Source of the DNA: Torreya grandis
Taxonomy: Eukaryota > Streptophyta > Pinopsida > Cupressales > Taxaceae
Assembly: GCA_037957365.1 (NCBI GenBank)
Contig: JARHVA010001175.1
Span: 767,501 to 831,500, forward strand
Length of the DNA: 64,000 nucleotides
Direction: 5' to 3'
Both the position numbers and the translations under genes were made by a program. Below are positions 13,891-27,900 of the stretch, piece by piece. The notes beneath the pieces were generated by a model. It did no database searches, was not told the DNA's origin, and saw only the letters and a list, made by a program, of their open reading frames with translations. Each line of letters starts with the position of its first letter. Within the stretch, counting starts at the first letter, position 1.

Positions 13891-15157
13891 GCTAATGAGG
13901 TGGTTTTGGTGTCAAATGATGAAGAGGTTACAATTGATCACACCTCACCTTCTATCTGGTTTCATGACTTGGTAAGCTATCTCCAAGATGGTATTTATCC
14001 CTTTCATCTAAGTGCTTTGAAAATAAGATATTTTAGATTGCAATCAATTCTATTTCTTCTTATTGATGGTTTTTTGTTCAAGAAAAATATAAATGGTTTA
14101 TTGTTAAGATGTCTAAAGCCAATCTAAACATAGAGATTACTTGAAGAGTTCCATGATGGACATGGTGGAGAAATTTTTCCATAAGGAATACAACCCTTAA
14201 GATCATGAGAGGTGGGCATTATTGGCCAAAAATATTTGGTGATTGTCATGCATGGGTTAGGAAGTGAAAATACTGTGCTATGTTTGTAGGAAAAGTGAAA
14301 CTTGAAGCCTTACCTCTCTAACCAATTTTGGTGGACCAGTCCTTTGTATAATAGGGATTGGACTTTATTGGCCTTATAAATCGTCCTTCAAGCTCAGGAC
14401 ATAAATGGATATTAACTACTATAGATTACTTCACATGTTGGACATAAGTAGTAGTATTAAAAGAAGTAAAAAAACTAATGTTCCAGATTTTATGAAGGTT
14501 TACTTACCGAATTTAGAGTTCCTTCAACCATTATTTTTGATAATGTAATGGCTTTTTGTGGGGACTATAATTAGCTAATGGGTTATCCAACATGGAATTT
14601 ATCTCAGTACTTCATCAAACTATTATCCATAAGGCAATAGCCTTACTAAGTCTATAAATAAGAACCTATTAAAGATCATAATAAGGACTATTGAAGATAA
14701 TCATAGGTCATGGCATCTCAAGTTGAAGTCATCTCTATGGGTTGATAGGATCACCTATAAAAGATCAATAGCCAATTCTCCATACAAGCTGGTATATGGT
14801 AAGGAAGCAAGGTTACCCATTTCTCTTGAGTTTATTGCTTTATAACTAATGAAACAACTTGAGTTGTTGAAGAATGAACCTATGGAGATTAGATATGATA
14901 AGCTTATGGATTTGGAAGAGGTAAGAAATTAGTCTAAGCTAGCCATGGAAATTCAACAAGCACAAGTGAAGAGAACCTTTGAAAAAGGATCTTCTTCATG
15001 GAATTTCAAAGAAGGAGATTTTGTCCTCAAGTATGATGAGGATAGAGATAAAATAAGAAGGCATACAAATTTTAACTCCTTTTGGAGTGGTCTATACATA
15101 ATCTCTAGTTACAAATCCCATAATGCCTTCTCACTTGTAAAGATGGATGGTGATTAA
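13891..15157 (+). pseudogene. Integrase of element 1, decayed
   Basis: Would insert the cDNA into host DNA. The zinc-binding domain shows the His part near 14155-14175 and the Cys part near 14244-14276, where the first Cys of the final pair is a TGA stop. The core follows: DFIGLINRPSSSGHKW (Asp at about 14361), TIDYFTCW (about 14418), and FDNVMAFCGD (about 14538) for the second catalytic Asp. The third catalytic residue, normally Glu in a QAE-like context, appears as Lys at about 14648. The C-terminal part at 14945-15157 is open and holds the usual FKEGDFVLKYD and FWSGLYII segments. Several stops and frameshifts are present. Confidence 0.82.
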
Positions 15158-15523
15158 CTTCCAATCCAAATCAATGAGATACATATAAATCATTGTTATT
15201 GAAGAACTAAGTTCCTTATACATATTAGTTTTTTTTTATTTCCTCTAAATAAGTTCTTTGTTTGCACATTTTTGTCTTAGCACATTAGTTTGTTTGTGTT
15301 TTGTCCCAAATAAATGCTTTGTTTGAACATTTGATTTATTTAGTTAGTTTTCCTATTTTTTGTGTTTACCTTCTTATTTTGGAGGAAGGAGTTGTCTTAT
15401 TTCAATTTAGAAGTGTATTTTTAGTCATAAATAAGATTTGTAATTCTTTTATGATTCCAAATGTCATGTATATGGTCTAGTTCTCAAGCATAGAAAGCAT
15501 GCTTCCCATTTGAGTTACTAAAA
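15158..15523 (+). other. 3' untranslated leader to the 3' LTR of element 1
   Basis: T-rich non-coding stretch between the end of pol and the 3' LTR. The only purine-rich tract is GGAGGAAGGAG at 15381-15391, about 130 bp before the LTR start. A polypurine tract normally abuts the LTR, so either this is a displaced tract or the true tract has decayed. Confidence 0.55.
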
Positions 15524-18500
15524 TGTTGATAATTTTGACCTCACATGTCAAATTATCACCCCTACCATTCAAAACATTGCATATCATGCTAGTTTTTCTT
15601 GTGAGTTAATAGTCGATCCTAAAAAATCCTTAAAGAATCCATGGGTAATAGGTCTTAAGGTTGTTTAGGTGATTTGCTTCATGTCTTGTGCTTCTCTAGT
15701 TATTTTTTACCTTTCTAAGACATTTTCAGTAATGAGAAGAGTATAAAGTGTCTTTATAAGTATCATATCATGTGTTAAGGTCATTATATTCCTAACATAT
15801 ATATAATCAGGTTGAACACATTTTTGACTAACTTCATGATTCATTTCTATGCAAAATCTGACCATTTTGTGCCCTCAAGAGAAGGTTTTTGTGGTATATT
15901 ATTACAAGGAATCTTTATTCCATCTTTATTCACCTAATTAGATATGTAGAATACTCAATAATAAATTTTATGGAATTTTAATAATATCTCTTTGGTGAAA
16001 ATAGTCTTTTCAGTGCCAAATAGGCAATTTTAAGGCATTCATTTTGGTTTTCATGGTATTTTTGTGAGAAAATAATAATAGAGGATTCATTTTGTCCTTA
16101 TAGGGTCATATAAATGGTTTTTTATGAATTTTTAGGTGAAATTTTTGAAAATACCAACTTTGCTCCAATATTGACCTTCTTTGCATGTTTAAAAGGGCAA
16201 TTTTCAAATGCTTGGTATGAGAAGAGGATAGAGATTTATGATATTAAAATTTGGCCATTATTATGGGTATGATTAATATTTAAATTAGTGTCATTTTTTC
16301 ATGGATTTGTGGCCTCATATTTATGAACAATCGCTAAGAGTGATAACAAGTCACTATAGCCTATGCATCTGAAAGGGGTCTATTCTTTGACATGTTTCTC
16401 AAGATCATAAAACAATTAAGATAAATTGTTTTTTATAATGTTATTAGGTTTCATAATTATACTTTTAATATTTTTCTCATTTTATAACTCATTCTAATAA
16501 GGTAGTTATAGTATAAAACCTAGTTCTTTTCACTATTTTCTTGAGTGGTCTCTTGGATCAATTTTAAAGAAAATTATGAGTTGTTCATAATATATTTTCA
16601 CCTTAATAGGTTATAAATGGATGTTATAAGTCATGACACACATTTTTAATGTAATTAATATTTCACAAGTTTCCATTCTTAGTGTGTCTTTTTGAGGGAG
16701 TTCAATCATAGTGTGTTTCTTTAATAAGGTACAATTACATTCATTGAGTTTGATTTTCATATTAATATCTAATATCAGTGGATGGGAGATGTTATCAAGT
16801 TTTTTAAAGATATAACCAAGCTATAATATGCAACATAACCTTTCTAAGACTTCAAATTATTCCCACCATGTAGAATTCTACCACAATTCATACATTCAAG
16901 AACAAGTACCTTTAGGCATAACAAGCCTAATTGGTTTCATAACCTCAAAGAGTGATCAAAGAAGAAGAGTTTGTTTTAGGTTCATAAATTGGTTCATTTT
17001 ATTCCATGGACCATATCAAGGTCATTATAAGTCAATATTATACTCTAAAATTCAAGCACATAGCTACCCCTTCTATTCTTCACTTGTCACCATGGTGGTT
17101 GAAGAATGAGGTCCTATCAATGTTCATTGGAGATCATAAAGAGTTTTAGGAAGTTGAGAGGTTGTTTTAAACACAACATGAGGAGTTGGTTTTTCAATTC
17201 CATATGTTGGACTATGTTGAACTAGCAAATGCACCTTTAGTCTTGCAACACTGAGTGTATACCTATAAGCATCTTAAAGGAGGATATTCATCTTAAGACA
17301 AGGTTTTGGTATAGTCTATGTATCTTCATGATTATAAGTTTATTTTTAAGGTTGTAAAAACACAAGATGGACCAAAATCCCACATGGTTTTGATGCACAT
17401 GACTTTATCCATATTCACTACTTGGTTTTTTCAATGCCAACATCTAAATGGCTCCCATAGAGTTCCTAAAGGTCTTTACGATGGAGAGGGATATGTTTTT
17501 GAATCCTTTATAAGGTGTGAGGGATTATATTTTATCATTATATCTATGTTTGGGCTCATGACATAGTTGTTAGTATGAAGGTTGAATGCTTTTCTTCAAG
17601 AGGGGATCTAGGGACAAGTTCCCTCAAAACATGAAAACAAAGCCCTATAGATGCTTTGATGATTTGATAAGATGCACAAATAAGAGCTTAGACTAGTAAA
17701 AATGGTTCTATTTGGTAGCCCTATCCTATGGGTATAACCTTTCAAGACAAGATGGATGTGTGACTTGAGGAGAAAGGTGATTGGAGGTCTCCAATTTGGG
17801 TATTTGTTTACTAAATTCTCTCAATGTTTTCTATAATTTTTTGATGTTTAATATGACCTCAAATTCCAATTCTAATGTGTTATGAAATTATGTGTATGGT
17901 TTCAAGGCTATTTAGATGATAATATTACACTATTTAAAGATAAGTATTGAGTTACATTACTTATATATACCCTATTAAGATGAAGGTTAAATGATGACAC
18001 TCCATGACGTAGGTTCCGTTTGTAGAGTACCTATAACCATTCATATACACAACTTTCACAGTCATATCAAGTGAAGGAGTTATAAGTTGGGATGATAACA
18101 TTGTGTTTTGTAATGGTATATTTATCATGAAAGGTATTAGTGAGAAATATTATATGATTTTGTTAATAAGGATCAAAATATGGTTATTTAATTCTACCTA
18201 TAGCAAGTAAAACACCTACAACCATGTCCCCTGTCACTATAGACATTATTATTGGCTAGTGAGTTAACAAGGCAAGTCAATAATGGTTCAAGAGAGGATG
18301 AGGTTACATAATTTGTATATTCCCTATTAATGTGAATATTGAATTATGACACACTAATAACACTAACATACACTTTTTTAGTCCATACATGGTCACCTAT
18401 AGCCATCACAAAGGTGATAGCTACAACCAAGTGAATATTTTGGCATTTGGAGGCCTAATGGAGAGTGTTGAATACTTAAAGAAAGGTGTGAGATGGTTCA

Positions 18501-21500
18501 TAATATTCAGCAAGAATTAATTAAATATCAGCTTGTATGGTCATGACACTAACTAAATGGACACCTATAGCCCTGGTTTGTACAAGGGTTTTCAAGAAGC
18601 ACAATTAATTATTTATAGAATGCAAGAATGTCTTCAAGGGTAATTGGTGTGATTAAATAATGAGGGTAATTATGATCTATCAAATAGAATTCAAGTAGTC
18701 TCAACCTATATTAAATATAATTTCAAGGGTTTGTACATAGTCATTAAGCACTCAAAAAGGTGATAACACCTTAAACATGCTTCAAAGGCATTGAGCTTCC
18801 CAAGGATATTTTTGTGTTTAAAGACCATATTGAAAAAATTAATGAAACAATAAAGGTAAAATTATGACTTACACCAACATTTTGAGTATCATGAACTTTT
18901 TCTCGGTTACTATAGGGCTAATAAGAATGGAACAACATAGTCACACATGGAGAATGAGGATTTTGCCTTCATAGTGAGGGAATGATGTTTTGATTTGAGG
19001 GAAATGGTAATATATGGTAAGTTACATGAAGTTTTGAATAAAATGTAACTAAATTAAAAATAAAAATCACTTTTAACATAATGCAGATCACACCTATAGC
19101 TAGAAATAGGATTCTTTAAGCCATGATATAGTCAAATGTAAAGGCTATGAAGTTTTGACATAACCCTTGATCTCATAGGTTTACTTGTCATGATTAAATG
19201 TATCGTGAATTATTATTTAATAATATATAAATAGTTATATTTAAATAACATTTTTCCTACATTAAATTTTATCTAAAACATTAATTTATAGCCATTTATG
19301 GTATAGTCATACTTGAAGTTGGCATGAAAGGAGAAACACTATGGTATATGATTGATGTATGGTGATATGTAAGGTAAGACTAATAATGGGATTTTTTTTA
19401 ATGAAATTATATAGTTAATATTTTTCAAAAAATTATAATTTTACAAAAATCATACATGAAAGGGGACACCTATAACATTTCTTGAGTTAACAACTTAGTC
19501 ACAAATGACTATATTCTAAGCCTGCCAAGAGAAGGATGGTGAATGCTTAAGGGTTTTGGGTTAATAAAATCTTCATGATAATTATTTTAGTGTATTAATG
19601 AATTATAATATCCATATAATAATTATAAAATATAAATAAATCAATATAATAATAGGTTTTAAAGGATAACATATAGCCATGATTACAATACCCTGCACAT
19701 AGTATACTTCTAAGAAGTTTGCCTTAGGTGTTTTGATATTTTAAGGAGTTGGAGGGGTCAGTTTGACTTTAAATTTTGTATAGAGGGGAATAGTGACCTA
19801 AATAACATCCCCATGTAATTTTTTTCATGTAAAAAGGGCACATGTCCTCTATTTTGTCTCAGAGGTAGGCCACTTTTAATCATGTATGAAGGCAAGAAAT
19901 CATGAAAAAGTGACCAAAATGAGTGTTGGGTGTCTTTGAAACACCATGCGATGATTTTTTATGACTAAATAATGTGTATTTATCTGTAAAAATCATGAAT
20001 TAATCCTAGGAATGATGATAAAATTTCTAGAAGTGTTGGTGAGTGACCATTTGTAGTCAAACCCCACTAGCCTAGACCATACCTATTGCCCAATAGGGGT
20101 CATTTTAATTTCCAAGTTCTAATTAGCATTAAAACTAATTAAAAAAATTCATTGGGTTATATTTAATGTTTTAAATCTATTTTTTTGTAGATAACTTCAT
20201 GAAGATTCCATTTTTTGGCCTATGACCATCATAAGGTGCACAAAATGAAGAAATCAACTTGATAGGCCAAGTTTGGATGCTCAAACCAAAAAGGAGGTTT
20301 AACATGGGACATTAAGGAGTTATGTAATGTTATATATGGTATTATAATTCAAATTTTTTGTTTTTTTTCTTATGTTGGACATCACATTTTTATGAATCAT
20401 CCTTAAGGGTGAAAACTATCAAAAACCCTCCCAGAACCCTAGTTTGGACCAGTTTGTAGAGGTGGAGTTGGAAAACCAAAAAAATGGTATATTTTATTCA
20501 TGAAACCTACCATATTTTTTATTAAAATATCATAGGGTCCTTAACATTATTTTTTAATGTACCTTCACTTGTATGAAATTGTACAAAACTGGTACTTTTA
20601 ATGTTTTTGAGCTAAAATGAGGGTTCTTGAGCACATAAAGGATGACAATCACTTAAGAGGAAATATTAAGAATTTTTTTACCTTATAAAACTAAACAATT
20701 AGTAATAAATAATATATAGGTTCCCAAAACATTCAATTGTTCTGGGTCAATTAGAAAATGCTTGAAATGAGCAGGGCTTCCAAAGGCCATTTCATGGTTC
20801 TAGTACTTACAAGTTCTTCTAGACCACCCAGTTTAATAGGAATAATTTTTAGGGAATTATAAAATTTAATAAAACACTTTTTTTAGGTTTCACCCATGTG
20901 TGAGCTCCCAGGTTAAAAATTTCTCCTTCTAGGGCTAAAAGGGTTAATTAAGCCTAATTTGGCAAGCAAAAAGTGTTAAAAATGTATCTATACTTGGAAT
21001 TTGTCCACAAAACTTTTTCATTATATTTAATGGGATAGAGGGTACCAAAAAATGTGCTTATTTTATAAATATATCCTCCATATTCTTCTATGGAAGGAGC
21101 TTTGCATAAAAAAAGGCTACAATGAGTATAAGGAAAATGTGTAGTTTTGGTTTTAAATCAAGTCTTGTTGAGTGTTTGATGGATCATACCACCTTGAAAT
21201 AGGTCTAGTGTTCCCTTAAGAATTCATACATGGTGTATATATGTAGGTTTTGAAGTAAACTTGAAGAAATCTCCTCCTTTTTCTTCTATGCCTTAGTGCA
21301 AATGAGAGTTTTTTGGAGTTTAAAGACAAAATCAAAGTATAAAACCTATCATAAAGTCTTGTAAAGTTATTAAAGGACATGGTACATCAAATTCAATAAT
21401 TAAAAAATTAATTAAGAAGTTTTAATTAAAGATGTAAAGTTAAAACAAGTCTCAATCTTGGAAAAAGTCTCTTTTCTCTTCCAATGCCCATAAGAGGACA

Positions 21501-22556
21501 AAGTCAAAGAGAGTTGAAAGAGTCTCACAAAAAAGTCATGTGAAGAGTTAAATAATCATTAATTATCATATATAAGGTTTAAAACCAAAAATTTAAAGTA
21601 ATTGAAGAATTTTTTCCATGAATGAGACCCATTCATTAAGGGAGATAAGAAAGCTAAAATTTAGGGGTTGGTGCAAGAATCTAGGAAGTTTCCAAGTGCT
21701 CTAAGCTTGAACAAACATCATGATGAGTCTCCTAAGCACCATAAACATTTTAAAAATTATTTTCCATGACATGTCATTAAGGACAAAAATTTTAGAAGGT
21801 TAAAATGCTATGTAGCACTTTAGGAGGAGCCTTTTGATCAAGTTTGAAGTCGCCTACTTTGGGGCTGCTTTATCTCCAAACATTTATTTGTTGTATGTTT
21901 AATTTTTTATAGAATGTAAGATGTATTTTTTATTTTTTTATTTTCCCTAAAGTATTATAAAAAAATTATTAACATTTTGAGAGAAATAAGAAGCTAAATT
22001 CCTTTATTTTTAGGTCTTTTCTAGTGAAGTGTATGTGCTTACCATTGATATAACTTAGTGAAATACTTGTTTTCATTTCTTATAGTATATTTTTTTTAAC
22101 TTAATGAGATATTTTTATGTTTAAAATTTCATTATAAGTTTTTAAAGAAAGCTTTATTTCATGCATTAGATGTGATTTCAGTCCTTCCTTGCATAAGCTA
22201 AATTTATCAGGTCCTTATTGTGAAACATTGTTGTAGAAATCTTACTTGGTTGTAGTGAATGTGTGATATATTTTATATTTCATCTAAGTTTAATTTTAAG
22301 AATTAGAGATTTAAAAAAATTGGTACATCACTTTTTATTTAGTTTTATTGCAAGCATTATCCTTTACACCCTTTTCCTTGTTAGAATCGATAAGTAGTAG
22401 TTTAAAACTTAGTTTTAGTGAGAGCACCAAGGGAACTAGCCCTCTCTAGAGATTATCTTCCTTCTGAATTCACCCACACTTTTGAGAGATTACATGTTCC
22501 AACAGGATTGAGGAATTGAAAACTTTCTCACAAGGGCACACTCTTGATTCAAAATA
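15524..22556 (+). repeat. 3' LTR of element 1 (about 7.03 kb)
   Basis: Direct repeat of 2026-9068, starting TGTTGATAATTTTGACC. Collinearity holds along the whole length with only small indels. Open segments at 16828-17109 and 17318-17566 are broken in the other copy, and their surroundings have stops at about the rate expected by chance, so I do not call genes in it. Confidence 0.87.
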
Positions 22557-22561
22557 GTCTC
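22557..22561. repeat. Right target-site duplication of element 1
   Basis: GTCTC, matching GTCTT at 2021-2025 at four of five bases. Confidence 0.6.
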
Positions 22562-23862
22562 ATCTCTTAGTTTTTATAATAGATTACCTAGAAAGAATGA
22601 AAATCGATGTCATTAGTTACATTATATAAACCATATTCATATCAAAATTATATATACACCAATTTTTACACAAGGTATCTCACTATTTTTCACCAAGATG
22701 AGTCATATAACTATTTTTAGCGGTTTATTCAATTTTTTCACCAGTACCTAATATGTTGAGTTGGTTGGGGATAAATTTAAAATATGATTTTAACTTCTAG
22801 GCAAATCTCTAAATAGAAAATAGTTGTGGCAAGCATAGCTTGGCTCTATACATTGTAGTGACTTTACTATGATTATGTAGAAGGACTCCATATCAAGGTT
22901 AATTTTCATAGACATCACTCTAAGTCTTGTTCAATTCTTTATCAAAGAAGAGAATAATAATTAGAGAACATTCTTATCTCTACATGGGTTAATCAAAATG
23001 GAACCTATTACATATTCACTTTCAAGTAAGCATATGCAACATAGTTAAGTTGAGGTATCACCTTATTGCTTTTACTCTAGTGCTTCAATTTCATTACATT
23101 ACTAGAATAAAATGGGGGTAAATATAGACATCCAAAATTGGTCAAGTAAGAACAAGTATCATGCACTTTATGATTTTTAGTATCTAGAGGTTCCCAATTC
23201 AAAATTAATACTCATTTGATACATCTTATCTTTTGCACTAGTGTTCTTATTATATTATTATTAAATTTCAATTCCTATCTAAGTCACATGGATCTATTAT
23301 CTTTATTTCTATTTTATCCTATTATATTAATAATCTTTTAGACAAGACTACTCTATCTAGACTATCCTGATTTGTGTGGATGTCTAAAATGAGTGTTATT
23401 ATCCTAACTTAACTTTATTTACCTTTTTTAAGACATGTTTCATTTGGGTATCTTTTTTTATCATACATCCCCAACATTTTGAAACTTATCTATAGGTAGA
23501 TTCACATAGGTCATCAGTTTGTAGTTTTATTTTAGGATTTATATAGATAAGATTGTTCCATAAGGACTAAGGCATAGTTCATGATAGTCCAAATCCAATG
23601 GCCTCGGCCCTATAAAATAAAATAGTCGTATAAAATAACAAGAAGGAATCTTAGTAAACCTTATACTTAGACACAGTCACCTACTGATTTATATTTAAAG
23701 AAAATATATAAGTGTTTATTCCTCATATTTTTGGATCAAACACTAATTATTCATATATTACAAATAGATGTGTTTGAATGTCCATTTTTCTCAAAATATA
23801 TCTTACTCAATTGTTTGTCTAATTAGATTTAAAACTTCTTAATCACAATTTTGATAAAAATA
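22562..23862. other. Spacer between element 1 and an older gypsy remnant
   Basis: A+T-rich with no convincing reading frame. Because a protease fragment follows, it may be the eroded gag part of that older element, but I see no gag motif. Confidence 0.4.
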
Positions 23863-24135
23863 ATGTAAAATACTTGGAACCATATCATAGGATGTAAAAA
23901 TAGGTCGCAAGATTATACCTACCAACTTCAAAATTATTATTAATCAGTTAAAATACAACTTGATTTTTGGTAGACCTTGGATACATGTTATGGAAGTAGA
24001 ACCATTAATGTTACTTATATCTATCAAACTCATGCATGAAGGATATTTCTATACACAACTAGAAAATAATGATTCTTTCAAATATTGTGAGATGACCCAA
24101 TTTATTAGTGCTAACCATTCACTATCAAAGTTAAA
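23863..24135 (+). pseudogene. Protease fragment of an older Ty3/gypsy element
   Basis: The plus strand reads IIINQLKYNLIFGRPWIH and then VMEVEPL around 23926-24000. The core LIFGRPWIH (about 23960-23983) corresponds to the LLGRPWIH signature near the C-terminus of Athila/Tat-type proteases. About 60 further codons remain readable. No active-site motif is present upstream and no reverse transcriptase downstream, so it is an isolated fragment. It could be the remains of an element into which younger ones were inserted. Confidence 0.6.
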
Positions 24136-24921
24136 ATAGTATTCTTTCATTACTCCATCAAAACACATTCTATTAGCTTAGATGCATACCTATAAATATG
24201 GTAAATCTATTGTTTCCTTTACCAATATACCCTTATATCATATCTGAAATCATGTAACCTCTTTTTTCTCTAGAGTTTGATCTTATTCACTTCAAGAGTC
24301 TTTAATGGTTTAGTTGTTTAAATCTCATCTTGCATTTTTATGTTCCTAAATAATAAGTTTTAATTTACTGAGTACACTTCAATTATAATGTTTCTTTATT
24401 TCAAAACAATGAATCTAAGCTTTGCATCTAGGACTTGTATAGTATAATTGTTGAATCTACTTAAATTATATAGAACCTCAAACATTTTTATTTTCCATTT
24501 TTGAATTATCAGTAAAATACCCTTTTGAATTATTAGAATTTGACTTTTGGTAGGTTATTTAACCATTTTTATGATTTATGTGGCCTTTTACTTTAAAAAT
24601 TTGGTTCACTTATGTTTTAATTCATGATAAATTGATTATATGATTGCATTATTTCATCTTAGGACTTATTTGATTTCTAAATAATGATTAAGTTTTGCTA
24701 TCAATTTGGCAATTTTGGACTATGAGTTCATTTAAAATGGTCTTCTTTCACCAAGTTTTATATGCCTTTATGTGTTTGACTTTGAATAGACTCAACTAAA
24801 TTTTTTTTTAAGAGACTTAGTTGTTTTTATTTTAAAAATACTTAGTCATTTTCTTTTGAAAGTTTAAAATTTATTGACTAGGCTTTTATTATATTTTGCA
24901 TAGGTGCCTAAACAAATTTAT
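24136..24921. other. Spacer left of element 2
   Basis: T-rich, no reading frame or repeat recognised. Confidence 0.4.
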
Positions 24922-27900
24922 CATAATCAACACACCCCACTTTCGATTTTCTATAGACATGTGGGGACCCCTTTATTTTTAGAAGGCTTTTTCATCATAT
25001 GGATGTAAAATCATGTTTAACCTATTTCATTCTCTATGGAAATCTAAGGATATTTGGTATTAAATCACCTTTGTTACATTTGTTTTCCTCTTGCAAGCCA
25101 TTTACATTAGAATGAATTTTTAGAACTAATCTATTAATGAAAATTTTGGAATTTTACTATGTATGATAGGTATTCAAATTTACTTATTCAGGATCACTTA
25201 TTCAACATTATGAACATTTTAGTCTACAAAAATTTAGTCATTCAAAAATTTAACTTCAAAAAAATTTGATCAGAATCTTTTCTCCAAAAACTTTTTGGTT
25301 AGAAATTTTGTGTTGGTAAAATATTCTTTGAAGACTTTCTATTAGGAAATTTCTCTTCATCATCTTTCATTCAAAAACTTTGGGTCAAGAAATTTCTCTT
25401 TGTAAAATTTATTTGATGATTCTTATTGAATGAAAATATCCTAGAAAGACATTTGGGTATTCAAAGACTTTCAGTCAAAACTTGCACCTTCAACAACTTT
25501 CTCCAATGAGTCTCATAAAATGACAATCTCCCCCACTAAATCAAATGATTTATCCTAAATAAAAATTTTGACTCCAAACTAAACCACATAGTGACATTTT
25601 TAAAAAATAATAGCACCATGGCACCCTTTGAATGAGTAAACATCTTATGTGGCATGCCCACTAGCCTAAGGTGGTCAAGTTCAAATTAATTTAAGGTGAT
25701 AATATTATATATGTTGGTGATTAATGGTACATGAACTAAAAATAACTGGTAAAAATACTATATCATCGAGCTACTAACCAAATCTACATCCATTGATTGT
25801 TATCGAGCTCAAGCGTAAATTGCCTTATGCATACTCAAAGCCCTAGCTATATTCAAAGAAGTTTTAATTCATGTAAAAAACTACCAAGCCACCATTATTA
25901 AGAATTATAACTCTACCAATACTTGGAACCAATAATTGAGTCTTCATTTAGATCATATAGAGGAACCTAGGCACCATACAAATTCTCCATCAAGGATTCC
26001 ACATAATGCATGGATACAATTTTTGCTACAATAGTATTTGATGGTATTTATGCCAATTACTCAACTTTGTGGGAGGTAATAGAAAGCATTAACCCATTCA
26101 ATTGCGATGAAGTCATCTCTATAGAGGAATAAAAAGTTGCAATTGACCTATTTCACTTCAAACACCAATAACTCCATTATGTAATTGTCAAACTTGAATT
26201 CATGTCATACATTTACTTATTATAGTATTTTTTCTTTGAAGGGAGGATTGTAGACAACAGGTTCTTATACTGCATAAATAATGAAACCATCATTACCTAC
26301 ATATCAAGAAAATCATTATAAATTTACTTACCTTTACCCATTTCAAATGATAATTTTGATTTTCATAATGTGTCTGTTTGGAAAAAGAAAAACAATATAG
26401 AACAAATAGTATGAAAATGGCTTCTTCTCAGAGAGACATTTTTGCTCTAAGAGATCACTATGAATCTTATGCCCATTTCTAGATTCTAAAGGGGAATTCA
26501 CATTGACATGGTATTTTTGAACTATATATATGGTTGTCTAAGTATACAGTTCCTTAAATTGGAACTAGTACCACTACTCAACCTTTTGATCACCTCAGAA
26601 CACACTTTTGCATTAGAGGATATTATCAATGCTCACTTGGAATAATTGATACAACATAAAGATAAGAGGCCCCAATGTGGAAACTTTTATATGATATCAT
26701 ATCTCTTATATGCACTCATGAGTACTATCACATGATGAGGATTTTTGGGATCCAAACCTCAAATACATCAAGAATAAAATCTATGAGTCTACTCATTTAT
26801 TCATATATAAGCTTATATGAGGAACATATTGAGAATTATAAAAGATTTGTATCCTCAAGTCTTGATGGAAATTCATGGTGAACCTATGGCCCTAATATAC
26901 AAGAACATCTCAAATGCACTCATGACTTTGGGTAAATACTATCTATATCTAGATTACACTATTATAATGGTTGTTGGACACAAAGTTAACCCCTTTTGCC
27001 TTCCCAAATTCATCCTAGACAAAGTGGATAAGTAGGAAATTATATATCAATTATGGAATGGGATAGATAAGCACCTAACTAAGATAAAAAATAACACCTT
27101 CCATGACTCCCATATCATAATTAGTAGGATGTCCTACACATAACACAAACACTTCAAAGAGGCTAGTGGTGATAGGAAATCTTATGCCTTGGCTAATTTT
27201 ACCCAAAGGGATTAGGACCCCCATGGGAGAGTGAAATAACAAGTTCACAATATAAGTATTCCCTATTAGCATGATCATTTATATAATGAATTATTATTTA
27301 TCAATGCAAAATATAATGTAGAAGTCAAGGAAATGACTAGGACTACTAGTGTGAGGACTTATTCAGGTGATCCAAGTGGATCTTTCCCTCACACTTAAAC
27401 AAGAAAAATTTAGAATCCCACCATTAGGGGGATGGACCTCATCATATTTATGGAGTAGTATACCCTTTCAAAAACCAAAAGATTAAATATAAGACCCCTA
27501 AAATACACCCACTGAGATGACAACTCCACAATAAGAGTAAGAACAAGGTGTAGGGAAACATTAGTTGCTATAATACAAATGAAAGAGGAAAATCTTAAAG
27601 TTCAGGTTAAATTAAAGAAAATAAAAAAACAAGTAGAAGAATAAGTTTATGTAGATAGAAACACTATTGGGAGATAAGAGGATATCATTTTTCTAGATTC
27701 CTCTGATGAAGAAGACCTTACACCTACTATGGTATGTCCAATAACCATAACATCTAGCATGACTCTTCCTCTTCCTACCCAATAAGTGGCTGATTCAAGT
27801 GAACAATATAACAATATGATACAAAATAAATTATAAAATAGGAAGGCCTCTTTTAAAATCCACTGATGTACTAAGTGAGTAGGTGTAGCCTTCAACTGAA

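Larger units (their letters stand above)
2026..22556 (+). mobile_element. Complete, inactive Tat-like Ty3/gypsy LTR retrotransposon (element 1)
   Basis: About 20.5 kb. Two direct repeats of about 7.04 kb flank an internal region of about 6.45 kb with, in order, a primer-binding site, gag, protease, an archaeal-type RNase H, reverse transcriptase, the usual gypsy RNase H and integrase. Domain order and motifs place it in the non-chromoviral Tat group of plant Ty3/gypsy elements. The 5' LTR starts TT and the 3' LTR starts TGTTGATAA; both end in ATA, explicable as decayed TG...CA termini. The target duplication (GTCTT/GTCTC) supports a single insertion. All coding domains contain in-frame stops and frameshifts, so it cannot move by itself. 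The two LTRs differ at roughly one base in seven or eight in the parts I compared, implying an old insertion. Confidence 0.88.

Noticed and set aside
16828..18260. A possible long reading frame inside the LTR of element 1, linking open stretches at 16828-17109 and 17318-17566
   Set aside because: Outside these two stretches, stops occur at about the chance rate for such A+T-rich DNA. The corresponding part of the other LTR (about 3370-4750) needs different frameshifts. No domain is visible.
24911..24921. Target duplication of element 2
   Set aside because: The flanks (AATTTA on the left, TAATTA on the right) are too A+T-rich and the repeat ends too eroded to claim a duplication.
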